Shown: one piece after another, positions 29,470 to 39,176 of the stretch | Layout: the number at the start of each line of letters is the position of its first letter | How positions within the stretch are numbered: position 1 is the stretch's first letter | From: Burkholderia cepacia GG4 | GTDB lineage: Bacteria > Pseudomonadota > Gammaproteobacteria > Burkholderiales > Burkholderiaceae | Assembly: GCF_000292915.1 (NCBI RefSeq) | Contig: NC_018513.1 | Location: forward strand, 620,001-684,000 | Length of the DNA stretch: 64,000 nt | Reading direction: 5' to 3' | Program-made: the position numbers and the translations under genes | Notes under the pieces: generated by a model | Told to the model about the DNA's origin: nothing | What the model saw: only the letters and a program-made list of their open reading frames with translations | Database searches by the model: none

Positions 29470-30222
29470 TCAGTGCCGGCCCGCGCACACGGGGCAGTCG
29501 GCTTGGCGCGCGATCTTCATCGTCGTCCATTCCATCCGCAGCGAATCGAGCATCATCAGCCGCCCGTTGAGCGTCGTGCCGATCGCGCCGATCACGCGCA
29601 GCGCCTCGGCGGCCTGCATCGCGCCGATGATCCCGACCGTCGGCGCGAACACGCCCATCGTCGCGCACGCGACTTCCTCGAACGGCTGGTCTTCCGGGAA
29701 CACGCACGCGTAGCAGGGCGCAGCCGGGTCGCGGAAGTCGAACGTGCTGATCTGGCCGTCGAAGCGCAAGGCGGCGCCCGATACGAGCGGCACGCCGTGC
29801 GCGACGCACGCGCGGTTGATCGCATGGCGCGTCGCGAAGTTGTCGGTGCAGTCGAGCACGACGCTCGCGCGCGGCACGTGTTCGTCGAGCCATGCATCGT
29901 CGACGCGTGCCGCGACCGCATGCACCGTCACTTCCGGGTTCAGCTGCGCGAGCGTGTCGCGCCCCGATTCGACCTTGCTGCGGCCGACCGATGCCGTCAC
30001 GTGCAGGATCTGCCGCTGCAGGTTCGTGAGGTCGACCGTGTCGGCGTCGACGAGCGTGATCGTGCCGACCCCGGACGCCGCGAGATACATCGCGGCCGGC
30101 GAGCCGAGACCGCCGGCGCCGACGACGATCGCATGCGCGTCGAGGAAGCGCTGCTGCGCCTCGATGCCGATTTCGTCGACGAGGATGTGGCGGGAGTAGC
30201 GAAGGAGTTGATCGTCGTTCAT
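29470..30222 (-). CDS. HesA/MoeB/ThiF-family adenylyltransferase
   Basis: The 250-residue protein has the E1-like Rossmann nucleotide-binding motif VVGAGGLGSPAAMYLAASG, the LVDADTVDLTNLQRQILH segment and two CxxC pairs (CYACVFPE and the terminal CPVC) that bind zinc. It adenylates the C-terminus of a ubiquitin-like sulfur carrier (MoaD or ThiS). The neighbours do not decide between molybdopterin and thiamine synthesis. It is transcribed convergently to ptsI. Confidence 0.93.
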   Translation of the reverse strand: MNDDQLLRYSRHILVDEIGIEAQQRFLDAHAIVVGAGGLGSPAAMYLAASGVGTITLVDADTVDLTNLQRQILHVTASVGRSKVESGRDTLAQLNPEVTVHAVAARVDDAWLDEHVPRASVVLDCTDNFATRHAINRACVAHGVPLVSGAALRFDGQISTFDFRDPAAPCYACVFPEDQPFEEVACATMGVFAPTVGIIGAMQAAEALRVIGAIGTTLNGRLMMLDSLRMEWTTMKIARQADCPVCAGRH

Positions 30223-30284
30223 GGGGAAGTCTCGGGCGAGGCGAACGAGCCTGCGTATCGGTTTATTCTAGGCCCGCATGAAAA

Positions 30285-30317
30285 ACGGGCCATCGCGGTC
30301 TTCCCGCGATGGCCCGT
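30285..30317 (-). terminator. intrinsic terminator of ctpA (minus strand)
   Basis: A perfect 14-bp stem with a TCTTC loop; on the minus strand the stem is followed by TTTTTC. It lies directly after the ctpA stop codon. Confidence 0.9.
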
Positions 30318-30334
30318 CGGATGCCGGCCGGCGC

Positions 30335-31870
30335 TTACTGCGGCGCCGACGCGGCCTTCGGTGCGGCCGGCTTCGACGCTTTCGCGCCGGACGTGGCCTT
30401 GCTGGCCGGGGTCTTCGCCGTGCTCTCGGCGAGCAGCGACTTCGATTCCTGCACCGGCTTGCCTTCGAGCTTGTTGAGCGCCTGCTGCATCATGAAGTCG
30501 TCGGCGCTGCCGAACTCGATCGGCTTGCGATCGCGGTCCTTCTGGCGTTGCTCCGGCGTCTTCTTGTCGTTCTGCTCTTCGAGGATGCGCAGCTGATCCA
30601 TCCGGCGCTGCTCGCGATCTTCCTGTTCCTTCTTCTCGTTCGGGTCCTGCGTGTTCGCGAGGTGGTTCGTGTAGTCGACCTCGCGCGTCACGAGCACGTC
30701 GTCCGGATCGCCGTCCGCGTACTGATCGACCGGCACGTCGGGCGTGATGCCCTTGTTCTGGATCGAACGGCCGCTCGGCGTGTAGTAGTACGCGGTCGTC
30801 AGGCGCAGCGCGGTGTCGGCCGTCATCGGACGGACCGTCTGCACCGAGCCCTTGCCGAACGTCGTCTTGCCCATGATCTGCGCGCGCTTCGAATCCTGCA
30901 GTGCGCCAGCGACGATTTCCGACGCGGACGCCGAATACGCGTTCGTCAGCACGATCATCGGCACGGTCTTGAAGACCGGCGGCAGGCCCTTCAGCGGATC
31001 GCCGTCGAAGGACGGCAGGCGGTAGTTGTCGTAGGTGTCGCGGTAGACCTGCTTCGAATCCGGGATCTGGCCGTTGGTCGAGACGACGACGGAGTCGGGC
31101 GGCAGGAACGCGCCGGCGACGCCGACCGCGCTCTGCAGCAGGCCGCCGCCATTGTTGCGCAGGTCGACGATCAGGCCCTTCAGGTTCGGCTGCTGGCGTG
31201 CGATGTCTTGCAGCTTCGCGGCGAGATCGGGCGTCGTGCGCTCCTGGAAGCTCGTGATCCGGATGTACGCGTAGCCCGGGTCGAGCAGCTTCATCTTCAC
31301 GCTCTGGACCTTGATGATCGCGCGCGTGACCGTGACCGGGAACGTGCGGTCGTCGCTCTTGCGGAAGATCGTCAGCGTGACTTTGGTGCCCGGCTCGCCG
31401 CGCATCTGCTTGACGGCCTTGTCGAGCGTCATGCCGCGCACCGGCTTGTCGTTGATGCGGGTGATCAGGTCGCCCGGACGGATGCCGGCGCGGAACGCAG
31501 GGGTGTCCTCGATCGGCGAAATCACCTTGACGAGGCCGTCTTCCTGCGAGATTTCGATGCCGAGACCCGCGAAGCGGCCCTTCGTCTGCTCCTGCAGCTC
31601 GTCATAGTCGGTCTTGTCGAGGAACGACGAGTGCGGGTCGAGGCTCGACACCATGCCCTTGATCGCCGCCGTCAGCAGCTTCTTGTCGTCGACCGGTTCG
31701 ACGTACTCGCGCTTGATCTGGCCGAACACTTCCGCGAACAGGCGGAGCTGGTCGAGGGGAAGCGGCGCCGTGGCGGTCTGCTCGGCCGACGCCGAAATTT
31801 GCAGCGTGGCGAATACGCCCGTGGCGAGGCCCGCGGCAATCAGGCCGATGTTCTTCAATTTCATTCGCAT
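30335..31870 (-). CDS. C-terminal processing protease CtpA-like (S41 peptidase)
   Basis: The 511-residue protein has a signal/anchor segment (residues about 6-24), a PDZ domain (LGIEISQEDGLVKVISPIED; GIRPGDLITRIND) and the S41 catalytic core with NNGGGLL, the serine-bearing segment NAYSASASEIVAGAL and the lysine in KTTFGKGSVQT. These Ser-Lys proteases trim or degrade periplasmic proteins. The C-terminus is charged, then alanine/lysine-rich (about residues 430-511). It may start at 31870 or the next ATG two codons on. The orientation and order with gpmA (same strand, 256 bases upstream) is commonly conserved. Confidence 0.93.
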   Translation of the reverse strand: MRMKLKNIGLIAAGLATGVFATLQISASAEQTATAPLPLDQLRLFAEVFGQIKREYVEPVDDKKLLTAAIKGMVSSLDPHSSFLDKTDYDELQEQTKGRFAGLGIEISQEDGLVKVISPIEDTPAFRAGIRPGDLITRINDKPVRGMTLDKAVKQMRGEPGTKVTLTIFRKSDDRTFPVTVTRAIIKVQSVKMKLLDPGYAYIRITSFQERTTPDLAAKLQDIARQQPNLKGLIVDLRNNGGGLLQSAVGVAGAFLPPDSVVVSTNGQIPDSKQVYRDTYDNYRLPSFDGDPLKGLPPVFKTVPMIVLTNAYSASASEIVAGALQDSKRAQIMGKTTFGKGSVQTVRPMTADTALRLTTAYYYTPSGRSIQNKGITPDVPVDQYADGDPDDVLVTREVDYTNHLANTQDPNEKKEQEDREQRRMDQLRILEEQNDKKTPEQRQKDRDRKPIEFGSADDFMMQQALNKLEGKPVQESKSLLAESTAKTPASKATSGAKASKPAAPKAASAPQ

Positions 31871-32126
31871 AGAGAGTCTGGTGCGGTCGGGAAGCGCGTG
31901 GCGGTAGCGGGGATGTAGCGGACAAGTATAACTGTTCGCCCGATTACTCAGTGGAACGGTGCGAAATGGCCCCGGAGGCCGGGGTTCCGGCGGGGTGCCG
32001 CCGGACGCGCAGCGGATTCGAAAGCGGATTCGACAGCACCGGGGCCGCGAAGGTTCGCACCGCAGGCCGCGCGCGGGGCGGGCCGGGCATGCCGCGCTGA
32101 CGGCGGCCCGCCCGGCGGGACGGGCG
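31871..32126. other. non-coding stretch between gpmA and ctpA
   Basis: About 256 bases with GC-rich dyads (for example CGGCCCGCC / GGCGGGACGGGC near 32101-32125) that may end gpmA transcription, and the ctpA promoter region near 31910-31935. No gene is seen. Confidence 0.4.
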
Positions 32127-32873
32127 TCAGCCCGCCTTGCCCTGCTTCGCGACGGCGGCCTGCGCCTGCGCGATCGCGTCCTGGTCGCCCAGGTAGTAGT
32201 GCTTGATCGGCTTCAGGTTCTCGTCGAGTTCATACACGAGCGGCACGCCGTTCGGGATGTTCAGGCCGACGATGTCGCTGTCCGAGATGCCGTCGAGGTA
32301 CTTGATCAGCGCGCGCAGCGAGTTGCCGTGCGCGGCGATCAGCACCTGCTTGCCGGCGCGGACGGCCGGCGCGATCGATTCGTTCCACAGCGGCAGCACG
32401 CGCGCGACCGTGTCCTTCAGGCACTCGGTGAGCGGCAGCTGCTCGCGCGGCACCTTCGCGTAGCGCGGGTCGTTGAACGGCGCGCGTTCGTCGGTCGGCT
32501 CGAGCGCCGGCGGCGGCGTGTCGTAGCTGCGGCGCCACACGAGCACCTGGTCGTCGCCGAACTTGGCGGCCGTTTCCGCCTTGTTCAGGCCCGACAGCGC
32601 GCCGTAGTGGCGCTCGTTCAGGCGCCACGAGTGGACGACCGGCAGGTACATCTGGTCCATCCGGTCCTGCACGTGCCACAGCGTGCGGATCGCGCGCTTG
32701 AGCACCGACGTGTACGCGATGTCGAACGTGTAGCCGGCCTCCTTGAGCAATTCGCCGGCCTGGTAGGCCTCGTTGCGACCCTGTTCGGTCAGGTCGACGT
32801 CGACCCAGCCGGTGAAGCGGTTTTCCTTGTTCCACGTCGATTCGCCGTGGCGGATGAGAACGAGTTTGTACAT
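32127..32873 (-). CDS. gpmA: 2,3-bisphosphoglycerate-dependent phosphoglycerate mutase
   Basis: The 248-residue protein starts [15 protein letters not shown] with the phospho-histidine motif RHGES and has [14 protein letters not shown] and the second histidine segment [18 protein letters not shown]. It interconverts 3- and 2-phosphoglycerate in glycolysis. The start at 32873 is chosen because the family begins with this sequence; a longer frame upstream has no family similarity. It diverges from the rhodanese gene. Confidence 0.97.
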   Translation of the reverse strand: MYKLVLIRHGESTWNKENRFTGWVDVDLTEQGRNEAYQAGELLKEAGYTFDIAYTSVLKRAIRTLWHVQDRMDQMYLPVVHSWRLNERHYGALSGLNKAETAAKFGDDQVLVWRRSYDTPPPALEPTDERAPFNDPRYAKVPREQLPLTECLKDTVARVLPLWNESIAPAVRAGKQVLIAAHGNSLRALIKYLDGISDSDIVGLNIPNGVPLVYELDENLKPIKHYYLGDQDAIAQAQAAVAKQGKAG

Positions 32874-32956
32874 GGATCTTGCGGTCGGTAGTGAGGGGAG
32901 CGGGGCGCGTCGCGCGGTACCCGGTCCGGGTCCGCCATCGCGCAAGACGGTTATTT

Positions 32957-32962
32957 TATAAT
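32957..32962 (+). promoter_or_regulatory. -10 element of the rhodanese-grxC-secB promoter
   Basis: TATAAT perfect -10 hexamer 45 bases before the rhodanese GTG, in the intergenic space that separates it from gpmA; the -35 region (GCCATC) is poor. Confidence 0.5.
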
Positions 32963-33007
32963 GGCGGGATTGTCCTTTTCCGATTTCTCTTTTTCCGGCG
33001 GAATTCC

Positions 33008-33430
33008 GTGACGTTCTTTACCGATTACACGAACCTGGCCCTTATCGCGATCCTGCTGGTTTCCGGCGGCCTGCTCGCATGGCCCGCCCTGCGCCGCGGC
33101 CGTGGCGGCCTGTCGGCCGCAGAGGCGACGCAACTCATCAACCGCCGCAACGCGATCGTGATCGACGTGCGTGCCGCGTCCGACTTCGCCGCCGGCCACC
33201 TGCCGTCGGCACGCCAGGTCGCCGCCGGCGAGATCGGCGCGAAGATCGCGCAGGTCGCGAAGAACAAGAGCACGCCCGTGCTGCTCGTCTGCCAGAATGG
33301 CCAGCAGTCGCAGAAGGCGGCGCGCGAGGTCGAGGCGGCAGGCTATGCCGAGGTACACGTGCTCGAGGGCGGCGTGGCCGCCTGGCAGCAGGCCGGGATG
33401 CCGGTCGTCAAACAAGGAGCAGCGAAGTGA
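33008..33430 (+). CDS. membrane-anchored rhodanese-like protein
   Basis: The 140-residue protein starts with GTG and has one N-terminal membrane span (about residues 9-26), followed by a rhodanese domain with [19 protein letters not shown] and the active-site cysteine loop [14 protein letters not shown]. It may transfer or handle sulfane sulfur. It overlaps the grxC start (GTGA), and secB follows, an order known from many proteobacteria. Confidence 0.9.
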   Translation: MTFFTDYTNLALIAILLVSGGLLAWPALRRGRGGLSAAEATQLINRRNAIVIDVRAASDFAAGHLPSARQVAAGEIGAKIAQVAKNKSTPVLLVCQNGQQSQKAAREVEAAGYAEVHVLEGGVAAWQQAGMPVVKQGAAK

Positions 33431-33687
33431 GCAAGGTTTTGATGTACAGCACGCAGGTGTGTCCGTATTGCATCCAGGCCGAGCGCCTGTTGAAGCTGCG
33501 CGGTGTCGAGCAGATCGAAAAGGTGCTGATCGACCGCGATCCGGCCCGCCGTGAGGAAATGATGGCGCGCACGGGCCGTCGCACGGTGCCGCAGATCTAC
33601 ATCGGCGACACGCACGTCGGCGGCTACGACGATCTGTCGAAGCTCGACCGCGAAGGCGGCCTCGCGCCGCTTCTGCAAGCGGCCTGA
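33427..33687 (+). CDS. grxC: glutaredoxin 3
   Basis: The 86-residue protein has the dithiol motif CPYC (TQVCPYCIQAERLL), the TVPQIYIG cis-proline segment and the GGYDDLSKL glutathione-binding end. It reduces disulfides with glutathione. The GTG start overlaps the rhodanese stop by four bases. Note that the gshA and gshB genes upstream carry indels. Confidence 0.95.
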   Translation: MSKVLMYSTQVCPYCIQAERLLKLRGVEQIEKVLIDRDPARREEMMARTGRRTVPQIYIGDTHVGGYDDLSKLDREGGLAPLLQAA

Positions 33688-33794
33688 TTAGGGCAGAATG
33701 GCCGCCGGCCGCGCCGCGGCTTGAGCGCGCAGGATTCAACCGAGGCGGCCGGCGTGAAGCCGGGCCGCCGCGTTACCACATTTAGGGAAACACC

Positions 33795-34277
33795 ATGTCC
33801 GACGTCGAAAACCAACCGTTCTTCAACATCCAGCGCGTCTACCTGAAGGATATGTCGCTCGAGCAGCCGAATTCGCCGGCGATCTTCCTCGAGCAGGACA
33901 TGCCGTCGGTTGAAGTCGAAGTCGACGTCAAGGCCGAGCGCCTCGCGGAGAGCGTGTTCGAAGTCGTCGTGTCGGGTACCGTCACCGCGAAGGTGAAGGA
34001 CAAGGTTGCGTTCCTGATCGAAGCGAAGCAGGCCGGCATTTTTGACATTCGCAACATTCCCGACGAACAGCTCGACCCGCTCGTCGGCATCGCCTGTCCG
34101 ACGATCCTGTTCCCGTACCTGCGCTCGAACATCGCCGACGCGATCACGCGTGCGGGCTTCCCGCCGATCCACCTGGCGGAAATCAACTTCCAGGCGCTGT
34201 ACGAGCAGCGTCTCGCGCAGCTTCAGCAGCAGCAGGCCGGCGCAGCAGGCGCGCCGAACGGCACGACGCTGAACTGA
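33795..34277 (+). CDS. secB: protein-export chaperone SecB
   Basis: The 160-residue protein matches Sec[20 protein letters not shown] at the start, EVDVKAERL and [13 protein letters not shown] in the middle, and [20 protein letters not shown], the conserved core. The end is glutamine/alanine-rich. SecB holds precursors unfolded and hands them to SecA. Neighbouring grxC and gpsA give the order usual in this group. Confidence 0.97.
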   Translation: MSDVENQPFFNIQRVYLKDMSLEQPNSPAIFLEQDMPSVEVEVDVKAERLAESVFEVVVSGTVTAKVKDKVAFLIEAKQAGIFDIRNIPDEQLDPLVGIACPTILFPYLRSNIADAITRAGFPPIHLAEINFQALYEQRLAQLQQQQAGAAGAPNGTTLN

Positions 34278-34303
34278 CGTTTCACTCCGGACCGGTGCTG
34301 GGT

Positions 34304-35302
34304 ATGAAAGTAGCCGTTCTCGGCGCCGGTGCCTGGGGCACCGCGCTCGCGGGCCATCTGGCCGCGCGGCACGATACGCTTCTATGGGCGCGTGACGCCG
34401 CGCTGATCGCCGGGCTGCAGGCCCGGCACGAAAACGCTCGCTATCTGGACGGCATCGCGCTGCCCGATGCGCTGCGCTACGACGCCGATCTCGGCGCCGC
34501 GCTCGCGCACGGCGCCGCGGACGACGCACTGTGCGTGATCGCCGCGCCGGTGGCCGGGCTGCGCACGCTGTTCGGTGCGATGCGCGACGCGGGCTGCGTG
34601 CCCGCGCATGTCGTGTGGGTCTGCAAGGGCTTCGAGGCCGACACCCATCTGTTGCCGCACCAGGTGATCGCGACCGAGCTGCCCGGGCAGCACAGCAACG
34701 GCGTGCTGTCGGGGCCGAGCTTCGCCCGCGAGGTCGGGCTCGCGCTGCCCGTCGCGCTGACGGTCGCGAGCGCGTCCACCGATTGCCGCGAGCGCACGCT
34801 CGCCGCGTTCCATCACGGCGCGATGCGGATCTATACCGGTGACGACGTGGTCGGCGTCGAGGTCGGCGGCGCGGTGAAGAACGTGCTGGCGATCGCGACC
34901 GGCATCGCCGACGGGCTCGGGCTCGGGCTGAACGCGCGTGCCGCGCTGGTCACGCGCGGACTCGCCGAAATGTCGCGGCTGGGCGTCGCGCTCGGCGGCC
35001 GCGCAGAAACCTTCACGGGGCTCACGGGCCTCGGCGACCTGATCCTCACCGCGACGGGCGACCTGTCGCGCAATCGCACGGTCGGTCTGCAGCTGGCGGC
35101 AGGCCGCTCGCTGAACGACATCCTCGGCGCGCTCGGCCACGTGGCCGAAGGCGTGCGCTGTGCGCAGGCCGTGCTCGCGATCGCGCGCGCGCAATCGATC
35201 GAAATGCCGATTACCGAAGCCGTGTGCGGCGTGCTGTTCGACGGCGTCGCGCCGCGCGATGCGGTCAGCGGCCTGTTGCGGCGCGACGCGCGCGCCGAAT
35301 GA
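34304..35302 (+). CDS. gpsA: glycerol-3-phosphate dehydrogenase [NAD(P)+]
   Basis: The 332-residue protein has the N-terminal dinucleotide motif [12 protein letters not shown], the [10 protein letters not shown] segment, the catalytic lysine region [21 protein letters not shown] and the [10 protein letters not shown] motif. It makes sn-glycerol 3-phosphate for phospholipids. ATG 34304 begins the family sequence; a GTG three codons upstream is possible. It follows secB by 26 bases. Confidence 0.97.
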   Translation: MKVAVLGAGAWGTALAGHLAARHDTLLWARDAALIAGLQARHENARYLDGIALPDALRYDADLGAALAHGAADDALCVIAAPVAGLRTLFGAMRDAGCVPAHVVWVCKGFEADTHLLPHQVIATELPGQHSNGVLSGPSFAREVGLALPVALTVASASTDCRERTLAAFHHGAMRIYTGDDVVGVEVGGAVKNVLAIATGIADGLGLGLNARAALVTRGLAEMSRLGVALGGRAETFTGLTGLGDLILTATGDLSRNRTVGLQLAAGRSLNDILGALGHVAEGVRCAQAVLAIARAQSIEMPITEAVCGVLFDGVAPRDAVSGLLRRDARAE

Positions 35303-35407
35303 CACCGACGAGTCGCACCGGTTCTCGCGACCGGGCGCGCTCGCGCAAAGCGGGCGACGCGAAAGCGCACTACGCTTGAACAGTCTCCGGCGTTTCGGGA
35401 GGGTGTC

Positions 35408-35938
35408 ATGCTGCAGATCGGTTCCACCACGTTCGACGCGCAAGTCGTCGACATCACGACGCTCGACGTCGACGCGATCGTCAACGCCGCGAACGGTTCG
35501 CTGCTCGGCGGCGGCGGGGTCGACGGCGCAATCCATCGCGCGGCCGGCCCGGGCCTCCTGGCCGAGTGCCGCACGCTCGGCGGCTGCGAGACCGGCGACG
35601 CGAAACTCACGCGCGGCCACGGGCTGCCGGCGCGATACGTGATTCATGCGGTCGGCCCGGTGTGGTACGGCGGCGGGCGCGGCGAGCCCGAGCTGCTCGC
35701 GTCGTGCTACCGGCGCGCGATCGAGCTGGCCGAGGAGGTGGCGGCGACGTCGATCGCGTTCCCCGCGATCAGCTGCGGCGTGTACCGCTATCCGGCCGAC
35801 GAAGCCGTCGACATCGCGGTCGGTACGGTCGCCGAAATGCTGCCGCAGGCGCCGAACCTCGCGCGCGTGGTGTTCGCGTGCTTTTCGTCCGACATGTACG
35901 ACCTGTATCGCGCGCGGCTCGCGCGCATCATCATCTAG
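35408..35938 (+). CDS. macrodomain protein (O-acetyl-ADP-ribose deacetylase type)
   Basis: The 176-residue protein is a single macrodomain: [20 protein letters not shown] with the ADP-ribose-binding NAAN and GGGGVDG loop, [10 protein letters not shown], and the phosphate loop [12 protein letters not shown]. MacroD/YmdB proteins hydrolyse O-acetyl-ADP-ribose or mono-ADP-ribosylated targets. A GGGAGGGTGTC site precedes the start. It stands alone between gpsA and trmL, so no partner transferase is suggested by context. Confidence 0.93.
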   Translation: MLQIGSTTFDAQVVDITTLDVDAIVNAANGSLLGGGGVDGAIHRAAGPGLLAECRTLGGCETGDAKLTRGHGLPARYVIHAVGPVWYGGGRGEPELLASCYRRAIELAEEVAATSIAFPAISCGVYRYPADEAVDIAVGTVAEMLPQAPNLARVVFACFSSDMYDLYRARLARIII

Positions 35939-35960
35939 TGGAAGTGGAGCTGGCCGCGCG

Positions 35961-36431
35961 TCATGCGCCGCCTTCGAAGCCGGCCTGGCGCCAGGCCTCG
36001 AACACGACCACGGCGACCGTGTTCGACAGGTTCAGGCTGCGGTTGCCCGGCTGCATCGGCAGGCGCACGCGCTGTTCGTTCGGGAAGCCCTCGAGCAGTT
36101 CGGCCGGCAGGCCGCGCGTCTCCGAGCCGAACACGAACCAGTCGCCCGGCACGAACGCGTGGTCGTGGAAGCGGCCCGAGCCGCGGGTCGTGAACGCGAA
36201 CATCCGCGCGGGATCGGGCGCTTCGGCCGCGACGAACGCGTCCCAGTCGCGGTGCACGCGCATTTCCGCGTATTCGTGATAGTCGAGGCCCGCGCGGCGC
36301 ATCTTCGCGTCGTCGAGCGGAAAGCCGAGCGGCTCGATCAGGTGCAGGCGCGCGCCGGTGTTGGCGCACAGGCGGATCACGTTGCCGGTGTTCGGCGGAA
36401 TTTCGGGGGCGACGAGGACGACGTTGAACAT
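35961..36431 (-). CDS. trmL: tRNA (cytidine(34)-2'-O)-methyltransferase
   Basis: The 156-residue SPOUT methyltransferase has FNVVLVAPEIPPNTGNVIRL, LIEPLGF and the knot motifs FGSETRGLP and LPMQPGNRSLNLSNTVAVV. It 2'-O-methylates the wobble base of leucine tRNAs. The start at 36431 fits the family N-terminus; the longer frame adds 14 unrelated residues. Confidence 0.95.
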   Translation of the reverse strand: MFNVVLVAPEIPPNTGNVIRLCANTGARLHLIEPLGFPLDDAKMRRAGLDYHEYAEMRVHRDWDAFVAAEAPDPARMFAFTTRGSGRFHDHAFVPGDWFVFGSETRGLPAELLEGFPNEQRVRLPMQPGNRSLNLSNTVAVVVFEAWRQAGFEGGA

Positions 36432-36538
36432 GGTTGGGTCTGGCTGGGCCGGCCGGGGCGGAGCAACCTGCATTCCGTCCCGGCCGGCCGGTTCGTGATG
36501 GCCGGGGCCGCGTTCGGGCGGCCGGCCTCTCTATCTAA

Positions 36539-37351
36539 TTAATCCCTGGCGGTGCGCAGCGCAACCAGATTCGTCACGCGCGCGGCACCCGCCGTCTTCA
36601 ATGCATGCGCGGCCGCCGCGAGCGTCGCGCCGGACGTCATCACGTCGTCGACGAGCGCCACGTGGCGGCCGACGACGTCGCCCGCGACCGCGAACGCCGC
36701 CATGACGTTGTCGCGTCGCGCGCGCCGGTCGAGCCGCGACTGCGGCGCGGTTTCGGCCACGCGCGCGAGCAGCGCGGCGTCGGCACGGACGCCGAGCCGG
36801 CGCGCGAGCGGACGCGCGATCGCCCACGCCTGGTTGTAGCCGCGTGCGACGAGCCGTCCTCGCGACAGCGGCACCGGCGCGATCACGTCGAAGCCGCCTG
36901 CGCCGCGGATCTCGGCCGTGTCGTCGACCCGCTGCGCAAGCCGGGCCGCGAATTCCGCGCCGAGCGCGAGCCGCGCATGAAACTTCAGGCCGCGCGCGAG
37001 GCCATCGAGCGGAGCGCGGTAATCGGCGAGCGCGAGTGTCGCGTCGAACGGCGGCGGTGTCGCGCGGCACGTGTCGCACTGGTATGCACATGCTGGTCCG
37101 GCGCTGGCGTGTCGGCCATCGGTGCCGCGCCGACGCTGCCGCCCGACACCCAGCGGCACCGCGCAGACATCGCAGCGCAGCCGCGCTTCATTCCAGTACG
37201 CGGCGTCGCAAGCGCCGCACATCACCTCATGTGACAAATTGCCGCACAGCGCGCATCGATTCGGTAGCGCGAGCGCGGCGACGTGCGCGGCCAGCGCGCG
37301 AACCTGCGACAAAACGACGCGCATCGGGCGCGGGGTGGAACTGCGATCCAT
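36539..37351 (-). CDS. comF: ComF family protein (phosphoribosyltransferase-like)
   Basis: The 270-residue protein has an N-terminal zinc-finger-like region with cysteine pairs (CALCGNL, CGAC, CDVC, CDTC) and a C-terminal PRTase fold with VPLSRGRLVARGYNQAWAIA and the PRPP loop VALVDDVMTSGATL. ComF-like proteins are linked to natural transformation and single-strand DNA handling. The start at 37351 avoids overlap with the divergent methyltransferase gene; a longer frame to 37456 overlaps it. Confidence 0.9.
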   Translation of the reverse strand: MDRSSTPRPMRVVLSQVRALAAHVAALALPNRCALCGNLSHEVMCGACDAAYWNEARLRCDVCAVPLGVGRQRRRGTDGRHASAGPACAYQCDTCRATPPPFDATLALADYRAPLDGLARGLKFHARLALGAEFAARLAQRVDDTAEIRGAGGFDVIAPVPLSRGRLVARGYNQAWAIARPLARRLGVRADAALLARVAETAPQSRLDRRARRDNVMAAFAVAGDVVGRHVALVDDVMTSGATLAAAAHALKTAGAARVTNLVALRTARD

Positions 37352-37434
37352 CGCAAACACTCCTGGCAACCCCGCCTCGATGAAGGCTCCGAGGCGAGCG
37401 AGTATACTTCGGGCTCTTCGCCAGTGTGCCCGAC

Positions 37435-38400
37435 ATGTCCCCAGCTTCGACTTCAACCGGCCGTCCGGCCAATGACGCCCGGCGTTTGCGGCGGATCTTC
37501 GATCGCCGTGCCGCCGCGTTCGACGCGGTCGCGTTCCTGCCGCGCGAGATCGCGCAGCGGATGAACGAGCGCCTCGAATACATCAAGGTGAGCCCCACGG
37601 CCGTGCTCGATGCGGGCTGCGGCCCGGGCGACGACCTGCCGGCGCTGCGTGCGCGCTTTCCCGAAGCCCCGGTGTTCGGCGTCGACCTGTCCGGCGCGAT
37701 GCTCGCGCGGGCAGGGCAGCGCGAGGTCGAGCAGACGAACTGGCGCCGCTGGCTGCCCGCGTCGCTCGGGCGTGCATTGGGCCAACGCGGCCCGCGCGTC
37801 GCGCAGGCCGACTTCTCGGCGTTGCCGTTCGCGGCCGGCGCGTTCGACCTGATCTGGTCGAACCTCGCGCTGCACTGGCATTCGCGCCCCGACGCGGTGC
37901 TGCCCGAATGGCAGCGCGTGTTGCGCGTCAACGGCCTGCTGATGTTCAGCACGCTCGGCCCCGACACGCTGCGCGAGCTGCGCGCGGCCTGCGCGGACGC
38001 CGAAGCGGCGCTCGGCATTGCGCCGCCCGCCGCGCGCGTGATCGATTTCGTCGACATGCACGACCTCGGCGACATGCTCGTCGAGAGCGGCTTCGAGATT
38101 CCGGTGATGGACCAGGAAGTGCTCACCGTCACCTACAAGACCCCCGATTCCCTGCTGGCCGACGTGCGCCGCTGGGGCGCGTATCCGTTCGACCGCGCGG
38201 CACCGGAGCGCGCGACGCGGCGTTTTCGCGCGGCGCTCGACGACGCGCTGGAAGCGCGCCGGCGCGCGGACGGAACGATTCCGCTGACCTTCGAGGTGAT
38301 CTACGGCCACGCGTGGAAGGCCGTGCCGCGCACGACTGCCGAGGGGCACGGGATCGTGCGCATCGAAGATATCGGAAAGGGACGTCCGAAGAATCGGTAA
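37435..38400 (+). CDS. BioC-like SAM-dependent methyltransferase
   Basis: The 321-residue protein has a class I methyltransferase fold: LDAGCGPGDDLPALRARFP (motif I), the acidic loop GVDLSGAML, and SNLALHWHSRPDAVLPEWQR, typical of the BioC/malonyl-ACP O-methyltransferase group. In this neighbourhood it is usually called BioC, but other biotin genes are not adjacent, so its role in biotin is probable rather than shown. It diverges from comF and lacks a good ribosome-binding site at either GTG 37426 or ATG 37435. Confidence 0.8.
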   Translation: MSPASTSTGRPANDARRLRRIFDRRAAAFDAVAFLPREIAQRMNERLEYIKVSPTAVLDAGCGPGDDLPALRARFPEAPVFGVDLSGAMLARAGQREVEQTNWRRWLPASLGRALGQRGPRVAQADFSALPFAAGAFDLIWSNLALHWHSRPDAVLPEWQRVLRVNGLLMFSTLGPDTLRELRAACADAEAALGIAPPAARVIDFVDMHDLGDMLVESGFEIPVMDQEVLTVTYKTPDSLLADVRRWGAYPFDRAAPERATRRFRAALDDALEARRRADGTIPLTFEVIYGHAWKAVPRTTAEGHGIVRIEDIGKGRPKNR

Positions 38401-38517
38401 AGCGGTAAAGAGGGGTTTTGTTATGTCTGAAATTAGCGGTGCAAAGCGGGGTCGAATTAGCGCGAAAAACGGCCGGGAAGCTTGTCACGCTTGGCTCACC
38501 GGCCGATAGCCGCTTGC

Positions 38518-38546
38518 TTGTGGATGCCATTGAACCCGCCTATAAT
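38518..38546 (+). promoter_or_regulatory. sigma-70 promoter of the cytochrome oxidase cluster
   Basis: TTGTGG (38518-38523), a 17-base spacer and TATAAT (38541-38546). It is the only strong promoter seen in the gap before the DUF2244-cta block and predicts a start near 38553. Confidence 0.75.
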
Positions 38547-38634
38547 GCGTCAGCTTGTCGTCCTGGGGTCCCCGCAATACGGGGCGGCGAGTCCGATGCA
38601 GGCATGCATCGCATGCCATTCGCGTGAGGCGGCG

Positions 38635-39120
38635 ATGGGAGCAGCGAGGGGTTCGGCGGAGACGACGAACGGCGAACCGGTTCTTGCGGACTGGCTGATG
38701 AAACGCAATTGTTCGGTGTCGCCGCGCCAGTTCGTGCTGTTTTACGCGTCGCTCGCGAGCTTCTCGCTGGTGATCGCGGCATTGCTGATGTGGCGGGGGG
38801 CTTGGCTCGTCATGCCCTTCACCGGAATCGAAGTGCTGGCGGTGGGCGTCGCGTTTGCGATCTATGCCCGTCATGCGGTCGATTACGAGCGCATCAGGCT
38901 GTTTCCGCATCGGCTCGTGATCGAGCGGATGGATGCGGAGCGGTTCACGCAGATCGAATTCAACCCGCGCTGGGTGCGGGTCGAGCCGGGGGCGACGCCA
39001 CGCGATCCGATTCGACTGGTATCGCGCGGGCAGACCGTCGTAATCGGGCAGCATCTCGCGCAGCACAAGCGTGCGCAGTTCGCCGACGAACTGCGCGTGT
39101 CGCTCAGGCGCTGCGGCTGA
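38635..39120 (+). CDS. DUF2244 inner membrane protein
   Basis: The 161-residue protein has two membrane spans (about residues 42-62 and 66-84) and the DUF2244 pattern NCSVSPRQFVLFYASLASFS and DYERIRLFPHRLVIER. DUF2244 proteins regularly lie in front of cytochrome c oxidase subunit II genes and are assumed to be involved in oxidase assembly or stability. ATG 38635 follows a GAGGCGGC site; earlier in-frame starts add non-membrane residues with no support. Confidence 0.85.
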   Translation: MGAARGSAETTNGEPVLADWLMKRNCSVSPRQFVLFYASLASFSLVIAALLMWRGAWLVMPFTGIEVLAVGVAFAIYARHAVDYERIRLFPHRLVIERMDAERFTQIEFNPRWVRVEPGATPRDPIRLVSRGQTVVIGQHLAQHKRAQFADELRVSLRRCG

Positions 39121-39176
39121 CGAGGCGCGGGCACCGGCCGAAACGGGCCGGCGGCTTGCGACGGGGGAGGGTTTGA

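Noticed and set aside
34295..34303. GTG start three codons upstream of gpsA
   Set aside because: ATG 34304 starts the family sequence directly; the upstream codons have no support.
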